The notes under the pieces: generated by a model
Told to the model about the DNA's origin: nothing
What the model saw: the letters and a program-made list of their open reading frames with translations, nothing else
Database searches by the model: none
Shown: in pieces, positions 43,710 to 52,071 of the stretch
Position numbering within the stretch: the stretch's first letter is position 1
Layout of the letters: each line of letters begins with the position of its first letter
Source of the DNA: Streptosporangium violaceochromogenes
GTDB taxonomy: Bacteria; Actinomycetota; Actinomycetes; Streptosporangiales; Streptosporangiaceae
Direction of reading: 5' to 3'
DNA: 64,000 bases
Assembly (NCBI RefSeq): GCF_014654615.1
Contig: NZ_BNBB01000016.1
Coordinates: 83,619-147,618 of the forward strand
Program-made: the position numbers and the translations under genes

Positions 43710-45184
43710 GCGCCGTCGCCTCGGAGGCGGCCACGCCCCCGAGGGCCCTCGGCTTCGCGGCCCTGCGGGCCGCCGCGCGCTCCCGAAGGGACGGCCTGCT
43801 GCTGGGGGCGCTGGTGGTGGTCGCCGCGACGGCCTACGCCGTGCTCGGCCTGGTCAAGCTCGCCACCTTCAGGGCCAGCGTGTTCGATCTGGCCATCTTC
43901 GACCAGGCCGTGCGCGGCTACGCCGGGTTCGGGGCGCCCGTCGTGCCCGCCGTCGGCACGTACTACGGCGTCGGGATGGACTTTCTCCAGCTCGCCGACC
44001 ACTTTTCGCCGATCCTGGCGGTCTTGGCCCCGCTGTACTGGATCCACGCGGGGCCCAAGACCCTGATCGTCGCGCAGGCGGTGCTGCTCGCGCTGGCCGC
44101 GGTCCCGATCTGGCGCTACGCCGAACGCCGGATCGGCGCGGTCCCGGCCCACCTGGTCGCGGTGGCGTACGCGCTGTCGTGGCCGGTGGCGCAGGCCGCC
44201 GGGTTCGACGTCCACGAGGCGGCGTTCGTCCCCCTGCTCAGCGCGATCATGATCGAGCGGGCCGACGCCGGGCGGCCGGCCGGGGCGACGGCGGCGATCC
44301 TCGGCCTGCTCCTGGTCAAGGAGGACATGGGCCTGCTGGTGGCGGGGTTCGGCGTCTATCTCTTCGTCACCGGGCGGCGGCTGGCGGGGACAGGGGTCGT
44401 CCTCTTCGGGATGGGCGCGCTGGTGATGGTCCGCGACGTGCTGATGCGGCTGGCGGGCTCGGGGGCGTCGGGGTTCCACTGGGCCTACGGCAACCGGGGG
44501 GCGACGCTGGGCGAGGTCGTGCTGTCGGTCCTCCAGGACCCCCTGGGCGCGCTGGGGCAGGCGGTCACCCCCGGCGTCAAGGTGGACACCCTCGTCTTCC
44601 TGCTCTGGCCGGTGCTGCTGACCGCGCTGCTGTCACCGCTGCTGCTCGTGGCGCTTCCGCTCGTCGCCGAGCGCCTGCTGGCCGACCGGCCCCAGTGGTG
44701 GGGGACGGAGTACCACTACAACGCCTTCATCGTCGCCGTCGTCGTCTGCGCGGCGGTCGACGGCGCCTGCCGGATCGCGAGACGGTTTCCCGGGCGGGAC
44801 GTCACCGGGCGATGGGCGTTCGCGGTCTGCGTGATCGGGCTGACGCTCGTTCCCCGGTTCGCGCTGGGCCACCTCCTGGAGCCGTCCTTCTACGCGGGCG
44901 AGCCGTCCGTCGCGGCGGCGCGGGCGGCGGTGGCCACGGTTCCGGACGGGGTCGTGGTCGAGGCGGCCAACAACGTCGGCCCGGCGCTCACCGCGCGGGC
45001 GAAGGTGCTGCTGTGGGGGCCGCGCGCGCACGGCGCGCCCTGGATCGTGGCCGACGTGGGGCGGTGGAGTTTCCCCTTCGGGGCGCCCGACCTCCAGCGG
45101 CAGCGGGTGGACGAGGCGTTGCGCGGCGGCTACGTCAAAGTGTTCGAGCGTGACGGCTACATCGTGCTTCACCGGCCCTCGTGA
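43706..45184 (+). CDS. DUF2079 multi-pass membrane protein
   Basis: The 492-residue protein has about ten membrane helices. It shows the DUF2079 pattern: VFDLAIFDQAVRGYAGFG and LADHFSPILAVLAPLYWI near the N-terminus, VKEDMGLLVAGFGVYL, and EYHYNAFIVAV. DUF2079 proteins look like GT-C-type glycosyltransferases, with acidic residues in an outer loop, but no activity is proven. The ATG overlaps the sortase stop, so it is translationally coupled; it could modify the surface protein or a wall polymer. Confidence 0.82.
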   Translation: MSAVASEAATPPRALGFAALRAAARSRRDGLLLGALVVVAATAYAVLGLVKLATFRASVFDLAIFDQAVRGYAGFGAPVVPAVGTYYGVGMDFLQLADHFSPILAVLAPLYWIHAGPKTLIVAQAVLLALAAVPIWRYAERRIGAVPAHLVAVAYALSWPVAQAAGFDVHEAAFVPLLSAIMIERADAGRPAGATAAILGLLLVKEDMGLLVAGFGVYLFVTGRRLAGTGVVLFGMGALVMVRDVLMRLAGSGASGFHWAYGNRGATLGEVVLSVLQDPLGALGQAVTPGVKVDTLVFLLWPVLLTALLSPLLLVALPLVAERLLADRPQWWGTEYHYNAFIVAVVVCAAVDGACRIARRFPGRDVTGRWAFAVCVIGLTLVPRFALGHLLEPSFYAGEPSVAAARAAVATVPDGVVVEAANNVGPALTARAKVLLWGPRAHGAPWIVADVGRWSFPFGAPDLQRQRVDEALRGGYVKVFERDGYIVLHRPS

Positions 45185-45288
45185 GGAGCGGTTTCCGCGG
45201 GGCGCGTCGCGGCGGGGGTTCTGCGGTAGCCTTCCCTTGACCGAACAATGCTCGGGTTCGTGTGCGGGATTCATGAACGGGAGGCACG

Positions 45289-46434
45289 GTGGCGGAGGCG
45301 TACATCGTCGGAGCGGTCCGAACCCCCGTCGGCAGGAGGAACGGCGGCCTGTCCACCGTCCACCCCGCCGACCTGGCCGCGCGCACCCTCGGGGCGCTCG
45401 TCGGGCGCACGGGGGTCGACCCCTCCGCGGTCGAAGACGTGATCATGGGTTGCGTCATGCAGTTCGGCCCGCAGAGCATGGACATCGCGCGTACCGCGTG
45501 GCTGTCGGCGGGCCTGCCGGAGAGCGTGGCCGGGGTGACCGTCGACCGGCAGTGCGGCTCCTCACAGCAGGCGATCCACTTCGCGGCCCAGGGGGTGCTG
45601 TCGGGCACCCAGGACCTCGTGGTGGCCGCCGGCGTGGAGTCGATGAGCATCGTGCCGATGGGTTCCCCCGTCACCGCGGCGCTGGAGAGGGGCATGCCCT
45701 TCCCCTTCGGTGAGATGTGGGCCGAACGGTACGGCAGGCAGGAGATCTCCCAGTTCCGCGGGGCGGAGCTCATGTGTGAGAAGTGGGACCTCGACCGCGA
45801 GGAGCTGGAGCGGTTCGCCTGCGAAAGCCACCGGCGGGCGACCGAGGCCGTGGCCGCGGGCCGTTTCACGGAGCAGATCACCCCGATCGGCGGCGTCGAG
45901 AACGACGAGGGACCCCGCGCCGACACCACACCGGAGAAGATGGCCGCGCTGAAGACGCTGCGGGAGGGCGGCCGGATCACCGCGGCGACCTCCTCCCAGA
46001 TCTCCGACGGCGCGGGGGCCCTCCTGATCGCCTCCGAGCGGGCGCTCCGCGACCACGGCCTGACCCCCCGGGCCCGGATCGTCACCCTGACGCTCGTCGG
46101 CGACGACCCGGTCTACATGCTGACCGCGCCGATCCCGGCGACGAGGAAGGCGCTGGAGAAGGCGGGCCTGTCCATCGACGACATCGACGTCGTCGAGATC
46201 AACGAGGCGTTCGCCCCGGTGCCGCTGGCCTGGATCGGGGAGGTCGGCGCCGACCCGGCCCGGGTCAACCCCAACGGCGGCGCGATCGCGCTCGGCCACC
46301 CGCTGGGCGCGACCGGCGCGATCCTGATGACCAAGCTGCTGCACGAACTGGAGCGCATCGGCGGCCGGTACGGCCTGCAGACGATGTGCGAGGGCGGCGG
46401 TCAGGCGAACGTCACGATCGTCGAGCGCCTGTGA
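45289..46434 (+). CDS. Acetyl-CoA acetyltransferase (thiolase)
   Basis: The 381-residue thiolase has the nucleophile Cys89 in VDRQCGSSQQAI, the His motif NPNGGAIALGHPLGATGA and the second Cys in MCEGGGQANVTIVERL. The enzyme either cleaves 3-ketoacyl-CoA in beta-oxidation or joins two acetyl-CoA. The GTG start has GGGAGG upstream. It is a single gene with a strong hairpin after it. Degradative versus biosynthetic role cannot be told from sequence. Confidence 0.92.
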   Translation: MAEAYIVGAVRTPVGRRNGGLSTVHPADLAARTLGALVGRTGVDPSAVEDVIMGCVMQFGPQSMDIARTAWLSAGLPESVAGVTVDRQCGSSQQAIHFAAQGVLSGTQDLVVAAGVESMSIVPMGSPVTAALERGMPFPFGEMWAERYGRQEISQFRGAELMCEKWDLDREELERFACESHRRATEAVAAGRFTEQITPIGGVENDEGPRADTTPEKMAALKTLREGGRITAATSSQISDGAGALLIASERALRDHGLTPRARIVTLTLVGDDPVYMLTAPIPATRKALEKAGLSIDDIDVVEINEAFAPVPLAWIGEVGADPARVNPNGGAIALGHPLGATGAILMTKLLHELERIGGRYGLQTMCEGGGQANVTIVERL

Positions 46435-46527
46435 GGTGACCTCCCCGCCTCCCCTGAGGGCCTCCCTCAAGGGGGGCGGGCGCCGGGAAGGGGCGGGGAA
46501 GGCGCGGGGAGGGCCGAGAACGGAGGG

Positions 46528-46560
46528 GGGCGCCCCGGCACCGCCGGTGCCGGGGCGCCC
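46528..46560. terminator. 15-bp perfect hairpin, probably bidirectional terminator
   Basis: Bases 46528-46542 pair without mismatch with 46546-46560, with a 3-nt loop. The thiolase ends 94 bases to the left, and the small leftward ORF stops 7 bases to the right. The position suits termination from both sides, although U-tracts are lacking. Confidence 0.75.
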
Positions 46561-46566
46561 ACGCCG

Positions 46567-46731
46567 TCAGCGACCGCCCTTGCCGGGAATCCGGCGTGGC
46601 TGGGTGGTCGGCCTCATCGGCGTCGACGGCATGGGAACGCGCCGGGGCGCGTGGAGGGGAGGCGGAAGAGGGGTGCCGGTCTTGGTGGTCTTGCTCTTGC
46701 CGGCACGCTTGCGGGCATCGTGGACGCGCAT
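46567..46731 (-). CDS. Small basic Pro-rich protein (54 aa)
   Basis: The ATG at 46731 is preceded by AGGAG with a 5-base gap. The 54-residue product is strongly basic: MRVHDARKRAGKSKTTKTG, then a Pro-rich middle and the end RRIPGKGGR. The frame stops 7 bases before a strong hairpin terminator, which supports a real transcription unit. It has no membrane helix. The charge suggests nucleic-acid contact, but no family is recognised. The gap 46732-47000 to the next gene shows nothing else. Confidence 0.5.
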   Translation of the reverse strand: MRVHDARKRAGKSKTTKTGTPLPPPLHAPRRVPMPSTPMRPTTQPRRIPGKGGR

Positions 46732-47000
46732 ATGGACTCCTAGAAGATCATGAGGACGCGGCGCGAACGCCGTTCCGGAGACTCAGCCACCGCGTCGGAC
46801 AAACGGGTCAGAGAGCTGAGCGCGGAGCGGGTGGATCGGCGAAACCCGATCGACACCGGCTCTTCAGGAGTTAATCCACATGCCGATCACCGTACGGCGG
46901 CCACGCCGTGCGGTGCAAGTCATTTATCTCCCCCGTCTCCGGGGCACGCCGGACCGTCACCGCCCCGGCCGCCCGCCGGCACCGGTGAAGGTCAGTGGCG

Positions 47001-47765
47001 TCAGCGGGGAACGCGGGCGACGCAGAAGACGGTCTGGCCGAACGGCGGGCGGATGAAACGCTCGATGAGGCGGGTGGCCGGGACCACCGTACGGTCGTAG
47101 ATCTTGACCAGGCGGGGGTCGGGGTAGCCGACACCGCCCCGGCGGACCGCGAGCCACCAGGCGATGCCGCCCAGGAAGTTGATCGGCTTGAGCACGTCGA
47201 TGTCCAGGCCCGCCCGGGAGACGGTGCTCCGCAGGGTGGCGGGGGTGTAGCGGGTGACGTGGCCGACCTTGCGGTCGAAGTCGCCGTAGAGCTGCATGTA
47301 GCCCGGGACCCAGATCACGATCCGCCCGCCGGGCAGGGTGACGTTCGCCAGGGAGCGCAGGGCCTCGACGTCCTCCTCGATGTGTTCGAGCACGTTCATC
47401 ATCACGACCGTGTCGACCTTCTCACCGATCGGGATGTCGGTCGGCAGGCCGAACCGCAGCACGTCGACGTCGTCGCGGTCGGCGAAGCGCTTCTGCAGCC
47501 GCTCCACGCAGTAGGGGTCGAAGTCGCTGACCACGAGCCTGTCCAGGCGGGGCAGGAACTGCTCGGCGAAGTGTCCGAGACCGGAGCCGATCTCCAGCAT
47601 GGACCGGCCCACGTGCGGGGCGACCATGTCGAGCTCGTACTGCCGGTAGTTTCTGGCCTCGTCTCCCCCCAGGTGGTTCTCCAAGGCCTCGTCACCGGCC
47701 GCGGGTTGCACAACGCGGTCATACCCAGACATGCGTTTTCCGTCCAGTCCGTCCAGCTCGCTCAC
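47001..47765 (-). CDS. Class I SAM-dependent methyltransferase
   Basis: The 254-residue protein has MLEIGSGLGHFAEQFL (SAM loop, about residue 56), VVSDFDPYCVERLQ, and VVMMNVLEHIEEDVEAL, the Methyltransf_12/23 pattern. The segment PGYMQLYGDFDRKVGHVTRY is shared with methyltransferases found in polysaccharide and lipid-sugar clusters. Starts are GTG 47765 or ATG 47732; neither has a good ribosome site. The substrate is unknown. Confidence 0.85.
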   Translation of the reverse strand: MSELDGLDGKRMSGYDRVVQPAAGDEALENHLGGDEARNYRQYELDMVAPHVGRSMLEIGSGLGHFAEQFLPRLDRLVVSDFDPYCVERLQKRFADRDDVDVLRFGLPTDIPIGEKVDTVVMMNVLEHIEEDVEALRSLANVTLPGGRIVIWVPGYMQLYGDFDRKVGHVTRYTPATLRSTVSRAGLDIDVLKPINFLGGIAWWLAVRRGGVGYPDPRLVKIYDRTVVPATRLIERFIRPPFGQTVFCVARVPR

Positions 47766-47869
47766 GGGAACCGTGGCGGGCCACGGCTTTAAGGATCAGG
47801 CAGAGTCTAGTGGCGGTTCCCCCGGAGGCGCCCCCCGATCGGACGGCGCGGCCTAGCATGGGCACCTCC

Positions 47870-49879
47870 ATGAAAACTACCTTCATCGGCCGGAGCGTGG
47901 AGATCACCCAGGTGATCCGCCTGCTGCGGGAGTCTCGCCTGGTCACACTCACCGGCCTGGGCGGTGTCGGCAAGACGCGCCTCGCCCGCCGGGTCGCCGA
48001 GGAGCTCTCCGGGGAGTTTCCCGGCGGGCTCTGGCAGGTCGAGCTCGCCTGCCTCACCGACCCGCGCCTGCTGCCCGAGGCCGTGGCCGACAGCATGGGC
48101 ATGGCCGACCAGTCCGCCCGGCCGCAGGCGGAGGTGCTGGCCGAGTGGCTGAGCGCGCGCAGGGCGCTGCTCATGCTCGACACCTGTGAGCACCTGGTCG
48201 ACGCGGTGGCCTCCCTGGTCGACACCCTGCTGCGTCGCGCGCCCGTCCTGCGGGTGCTGGCCACCGGCCGCCAGCCGCTCGGCGTGTCAGGCGAGCATCT
48301 CTACCCCGTCCCGCCGCTGCCGGTGGAGGACGCGGTGGCGCTGCTGCGCGACCGTGCCGGTCTGGGGGGCGCCGGCGAAACCCCGGGCGACGCCGGCGAG
48401 GGGGAGCTGGCCGAGATCTGCCGGCGGCTCGACTGCGTCCCGCTGGCCATCGAGCTCGCGGCCGTACGGCTGCGCGCCGTCCCCCCCGGCCGGCTCACCC
48501 GCGAGCTCGACGACCGCTACCACCTGCTGACCGGCGGCGACGGACCGGCGCGGCACGAGTCGCTGCGCGCGACGATGGGCTGGAGCCATGAGCTGTGCAC
48601 CCCGGCGGAGAGGCTGCTGTGGGCCCGGCTGTCGGTGTTCGGCTCCTGCTTCGACCTGGAGGCCGCCGAGCAGGTCTGCGCGGGCGGGCCGCTCCCGCCC
48701 GAGCAGGTGCTTGAGGCGCTGACCGGGCTGGTGGAGAAGTCCCTGGTGCGCAGGGAGGAGCATCCGACAGGTGTGCGGCTCGACATGCTGGACACCGTCA
48801 GGGAGTTCGGCGCCGAATGGCTGCTCCTGCTGGGTGAGGGCGGCACGGTCAGGAACCGCTACCGCGACTACTACCTCCGGCTGGCCAGGCGGTGCGCCAC
48901 CGAGTGGTCCGGCCGGCAGGTCGAGTGGTACGCCCGGATGCGCGCCGAGCACCGCAACCTCCGCAGGGCCTTCGAGATCTGCCTGGCCGACCCCGGCTGG
49001 TCCCGCGTGGGCGTGGACCTGGCCGGATCCCTGTGGTTTCTGTGGGTCTGCTGCGGCATGCTCCGCGAGGGCCGCCACTGCCTGGAGGCCGCGCTGCGGT
49101 CGGAGACCGGGTCCGGCCCGGAGCGGATCAAGGCGCTGTGGGTCTGCGCCTGGGTCACCCTCCTGCAGGGAGACCTCGACGCCGCCCGGGAGCTGCTGGC
49201 CCGCTGCCGCGCGGAGGACACCGCGGAGACGGCCGCCGGGTACGTCCTGCAGATGGAGGGCCTGCTGGCCCTGATGCGCAGGGACTTCCCCCGGGCGGCC
49301 ACCCTGTTCGAGCAAGCCGTGACCTGGCACGCGGCGCGGGGCGACGTGCCGGCCGGGCTGCTGCCCTGCCACACGATGGCGGCTCTCAGCCTGCTGGCGG
49401 CGGGCAGGCCGGAGGAGACCACGAGGATCCTGGCCGAGGGCCGCGATCTGTGCGAGGCGTACGGGGAGGAGTGGAACCGTGCCCAGATGGAGTACGTCTC
49501 CGCCTGGGCCGAGCAGGTCAGGGGCGACATCCCCGGGGCGCTCGCCCACGCCAGGGCCTCGCTCATCGGGGCGCGGCTTTTCGCGGACCTGTCGCTGACG
49601 GTCGCCTGCGTCGAGCTGATCGCCTGGACGGCGGCGGAGACGCCCGGCACGGCGGCGGCCCGCGGGGCGGCGCTGCTGCTGGGGGCGGCCCAGGCCGTCT
49701 GGGACTCGTCGGGGCTGCCGCAGTTTCGGTCGCCGATCCTCATCATGATCCGGCAACGGGCCGTGACCCGGGCCGTGAGGACCCTCGGCGGTGGAGAATT
49801 TGATACCCATTTTCTTCGGGGGAAGTCTCTTGATCTGGGGGTCGCTGTGAAATATGCACTTGAGGAGGAGAACTCATAA
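47870..49879 (+). CDS. STAND/NB-ARC ATPase, AfsR/LuxR-like without HTH (first of three)
   Basis: The 669-residue protein starts with FIGRSVEI and a P-loop GLGGVGKTR (residues 29-37). LLMLDTCEHL is Walker B and VLATGRQPLG the sensor. GWSHELCTPAERLLWARLSVF leads into a winged helix, and TPR-like helices follow (about 370-620). The end, SLDLGVAVKYALEE, corresponds to the stretch that in large LuxR-type ATPases precedes the C-terminal HTH, which is missing. ATG 47858 is an alternative start; a TAGCAT at 47854 suggests a leaderless mRNA. It begins a run of three paralogues. Confidence 0.85.
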   Translation: MKTTFIGRSVEITQVIRLLRESRLVTLTGLGGVGKTRLARRVAEELSGEFPGGLWQVELACLTDPRLLPEAVADSMGMADQSARPQAEVLAEWLSARRALLMLDTCEHLVDAVASLVDTLLRRAPVLRVLATGRQPLGVSGEHLYPVPPLPVEDAVALLRDRAGLGGAGETPGDAGEGELAEICRRLDCVPLAIELAAVRLRAVPPGRLTRELDDRYHLLTGGDGPARHESLRATMGWSHELCTPAERLLWARLSVFGSCFDLEAAEQVCAGGPLPPEQVLEALTGLVEKSLVRREEHPTGVRLDMLDTVREFGAEWLLLLGEGGTVRNRYRDYYLRLARRCATEWSGRQVEWYARMRAEHRNLRRAFEICLADPGWSRVGVDLAGSLWFLWVCCGMLREGRHCLEAALRSETGSGPERIKALWVCAWVTLLQGDLDAARELLARCRAEDTAETAAGYVLQMEGLLALMRRDFPRAATLFEQAVTWHAARGDVPAGLLPCHTMAALSLLAAGRPEETTRILAEGRDLCEAYGEEWNRAQMEYVSAWAEQVRGDIPGALAHARASLIGARLFADLSLTVACVELIAWTAAETPGTAAARGAALLLGAAQAVWDSSGLPQFRSPILIMIRQRAVTRAVRTLGGGEFDTHFLRGKSLDLGVAVKYALEEENS

Positions 49880-49958
49880 CCGGTGGTGCCCCGGTGGGCG
49901 GTGTCTGTCCGCGATTCCGTGGTTGGCTTGCCACCTCACGCGGAGGGGCGAGGAATCG

Positions 49959-51989
49959 GTGGCGGATACGCGGACACGTCGGGATAACGTTCCAGCGGAG
50001 ACGAGCAGCCTGGTCGGGAGGGATGCGGAGCTCGATCGGCTCGCCGTGCTGATCGGCCAGTCACCTCTGGTGACGCTCACCGGCGTCGCCGGGGTGGGCA
50101 AGACCAGACTGGCCATCCGGACGGCCGACCGGCTCCGTGACACCTTCACCGACGGCGTGTGGGTCGTCGAACTGTCGGCGGAACAGAACGGCGACCTGGT
50201 CGGCCACGACATCGCCGCGGTCCTCGGCCTGCGCGAGCAGGCGGCGCGACCACAGGCCGAGGTGCTCGCCGACTTCCTCGCCGACAAGAACCTGCTGCTG
50301 GTCCTGGACACCTGCGACCACCTGATCGACGCCTGCGCGGCGCTGCTGGGCCAGATCCTGGACGACGCCCCGCGGGCCCGGGTGCTGGCCACCAGCCGCC
50401 AGCCGCTCGGCCTGCCGGGGGAGCGGCTCATGCGGGTCGAGCCGCTGTCGTTGCCCGGCCCCGGCGCCACCGCCTCCGAGGCGGTGCGGCTGTTCAACGA
50501 GCGCGCGCACGCCCTGGTGCCCGACGTCACCCTCGACCCGCACGAGGTGGCCCGCATCTGCCACCTGCTGGACGGCATCCCCCTCGCCATCGAGCTGGCC
50601 GTACGGCGGCTGCGGGCGCTGTCGGTGCAGCAGGTCGCCGAGCGGCTGGACGACCGCTTCACGCTGCTCGTCGGCGGGAGCCGTACCCCTCTGGGCCGCC
50701 ATCAGACCATGCGCACCGCGGTCGGCTGGAGCCACGAGCTGTGCACCGCGCAGGAGCGTCTGCTGTGGGCGCGGCTGTCGGTCTTCGAGGGCTGGTTCGA
50801 CGCCGACGACGCGCGGGGGGTGTGCGCCGACGGGCGCCTCCCCGTGCTCCCGCTGGCCCGGCTGGTGGACAAGTCGATCCTGATCGCCGACGGGCCGCGC
50901 TACCGCATGCTTGGCACGATCCGCGACTACGGCGCCGAGTGGCTGCACCGTCTGGGCGAGGAGCGGATCATCCTCGCCCGCCACTACGAGCACTACCTGG
51001 CGCGGGCGCGTCTGGCGGAGGCCGAGTGGTACGGCAGCAGACAGCCGTACTGGGCCGACTGGGTCCACCGCGCGCTGCCCGACCTGGAGGCGGCGCTCGG
51101 GCGCGACGAGGGGTTCGACCTGGTGACCGCGCTCTGGTTCGTCTGGTGCGGTCTCGGCCGGGTACGGCTGGGGCGCGTCCACCTGGACCGGGTGCTCGAC
51201 CGGCAGCTCACCCCGAGCCCGTCCAGGACCAAGGCCCTGTGGGTGTGCGCGTGGGTCGCGATCGCCGAGGGGGACACGGCCGCGGCGACCGAGCGGGCCG
51301 ACGAGGCGTACGAGACCGCGATGGCCGAGGGCGACTTCGCCGCCGCCGGGTGCGCCCGACAGAACGCCGCGGCGGTCGCCATCGTCCTCGGCGACCCCGA
51401 CGAGGCCGTGCGCCTCGGGGCCGAGGCGGTGGAGCTGTTCGAGCGGGCCGTCCACCTCCACATCGGGCTGCCCGTGGCGGAGATGACGCTGGCCATGGCG
51501 CACAACCTCCGCGGCGAGTTCGACCCGGCGGTGGAGGTGCTCATGCGCCAGTGGGCCCGCTGCACCGAGCGGGGGGAGCTCTGGGCCCGCTCCTACGGCG
51601 ACCACGTGCGCTCGCTCGCGGAGCTGGGCCGGGGGGACCTCGACGCGGCCGAGGCGTACGCGCGGACGGCGCTCGGCGTGAAGTGGCGCCTGGGCGACCC
51701 GCTGGGCGGGGCCATGGCGATGGACCAGCTCGCCGCCACCGCCGCGGCGCGGGGAGACGGGCGGCGGGCGGCCTTCCTGCTCGGCGCGGCCTGGCGGATG
51801 TGGACGGCCTGCGACCTGCCCGAGCCCGGCCTGTGCCCGTTCGCGGTACCCCGGGAGTGGACGGAGCGCCAGGCCAGGGCGCTGGCCGGCGACGCCGTCT
51901 ACGAGCGCGCCTTCGCCCAGGGGACGACCCTGGAGCTGGACGCGATCGTGGCACGTGCCCGGGGCTCCGCGGGGCTCGATCACCTTTGA
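49959..51989 (+). CDS. STAND/NB-ARC ATPase, AfsR/LuxR-like without HTH (second of three)
   Basis: This 676-residue paralogue has the P-loop GVAGVGKTR (about residues 42-50), LLLVLDTCDHL and VLATSRQPLGLPG. GWSHELCTAQERLLWARLSVF and the repeat region match its neighbours. It ends soon after FAQGTTLELDAIVARAR, again with no DNA-binding domain. GTG 49959 follows a GAGGA site; the frame is open further upstream without a better signal. The first gene ends 79 bases before it and the third begins 82 bases after, so the three are probably one operon. Confidence 0.85.
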   Translation: MADTRTRRDNVPAETSSLVGRDAELDRLAVLIGQSPLVTLTGVAGVGKTRLAIRTADRLRDTFTDGVWVVELSAEQNGDLVGHDIAAVLGLREQAARPQAEVLADFLADKNLLLVLDTCDHLIDACAALLGQILDDAPRARVLATSRQPLGLPGERLMRVEPLSLPGPGATASEAVRLFNERAHALVPDVTLDPHEVARICHLLDGIPLAIELAVRRLRALSVQQVAERLDDRFTLLVGGSRTPLGRHQTMRTAVGWSHELCTAQERLLWARLSVFEGWFDADDARGVCADGRLPVLPLARLVDKSILIADGPRYRMLGTIRDYGAEWLHRLGEERIILARHYEHYLARARLAEAEWYGSRQPYWADWVHRALPDLEAALGRDEGFDLVTALWFVWCGLGRVRLGRVHLDRVLDRQLTPSPSRTKALWVCAWVAIAEGDTAAATERADEAYETAMAEGDFAAAGCARQNAAAVAIVLGDPDEAVRLGAEAVELFERAVHLHIGLPVAEMTLAMAHNLRGEFDPAVEVLMRQWARCTERGELWARSYGDHVRSLAELGRGDLDAAEAYARTALGVKWRLGDPLGGAMAMDQLAATAAARGDGRRAAFLLGAAWRMWTACDLPEPGLCPFAVPREWTERQARALAGDAVYERAFAQGTTLELDAIVARARGSAGLDHL

Positions 51990-52071
51990 CGTGCGCGTAC
52001 GCCGCGCGAGGCCCGTGGACCGTTTCCCTCCCCGGGATCCGGGCCCGGGATCTCCCCACTGGAGGAGCTGG

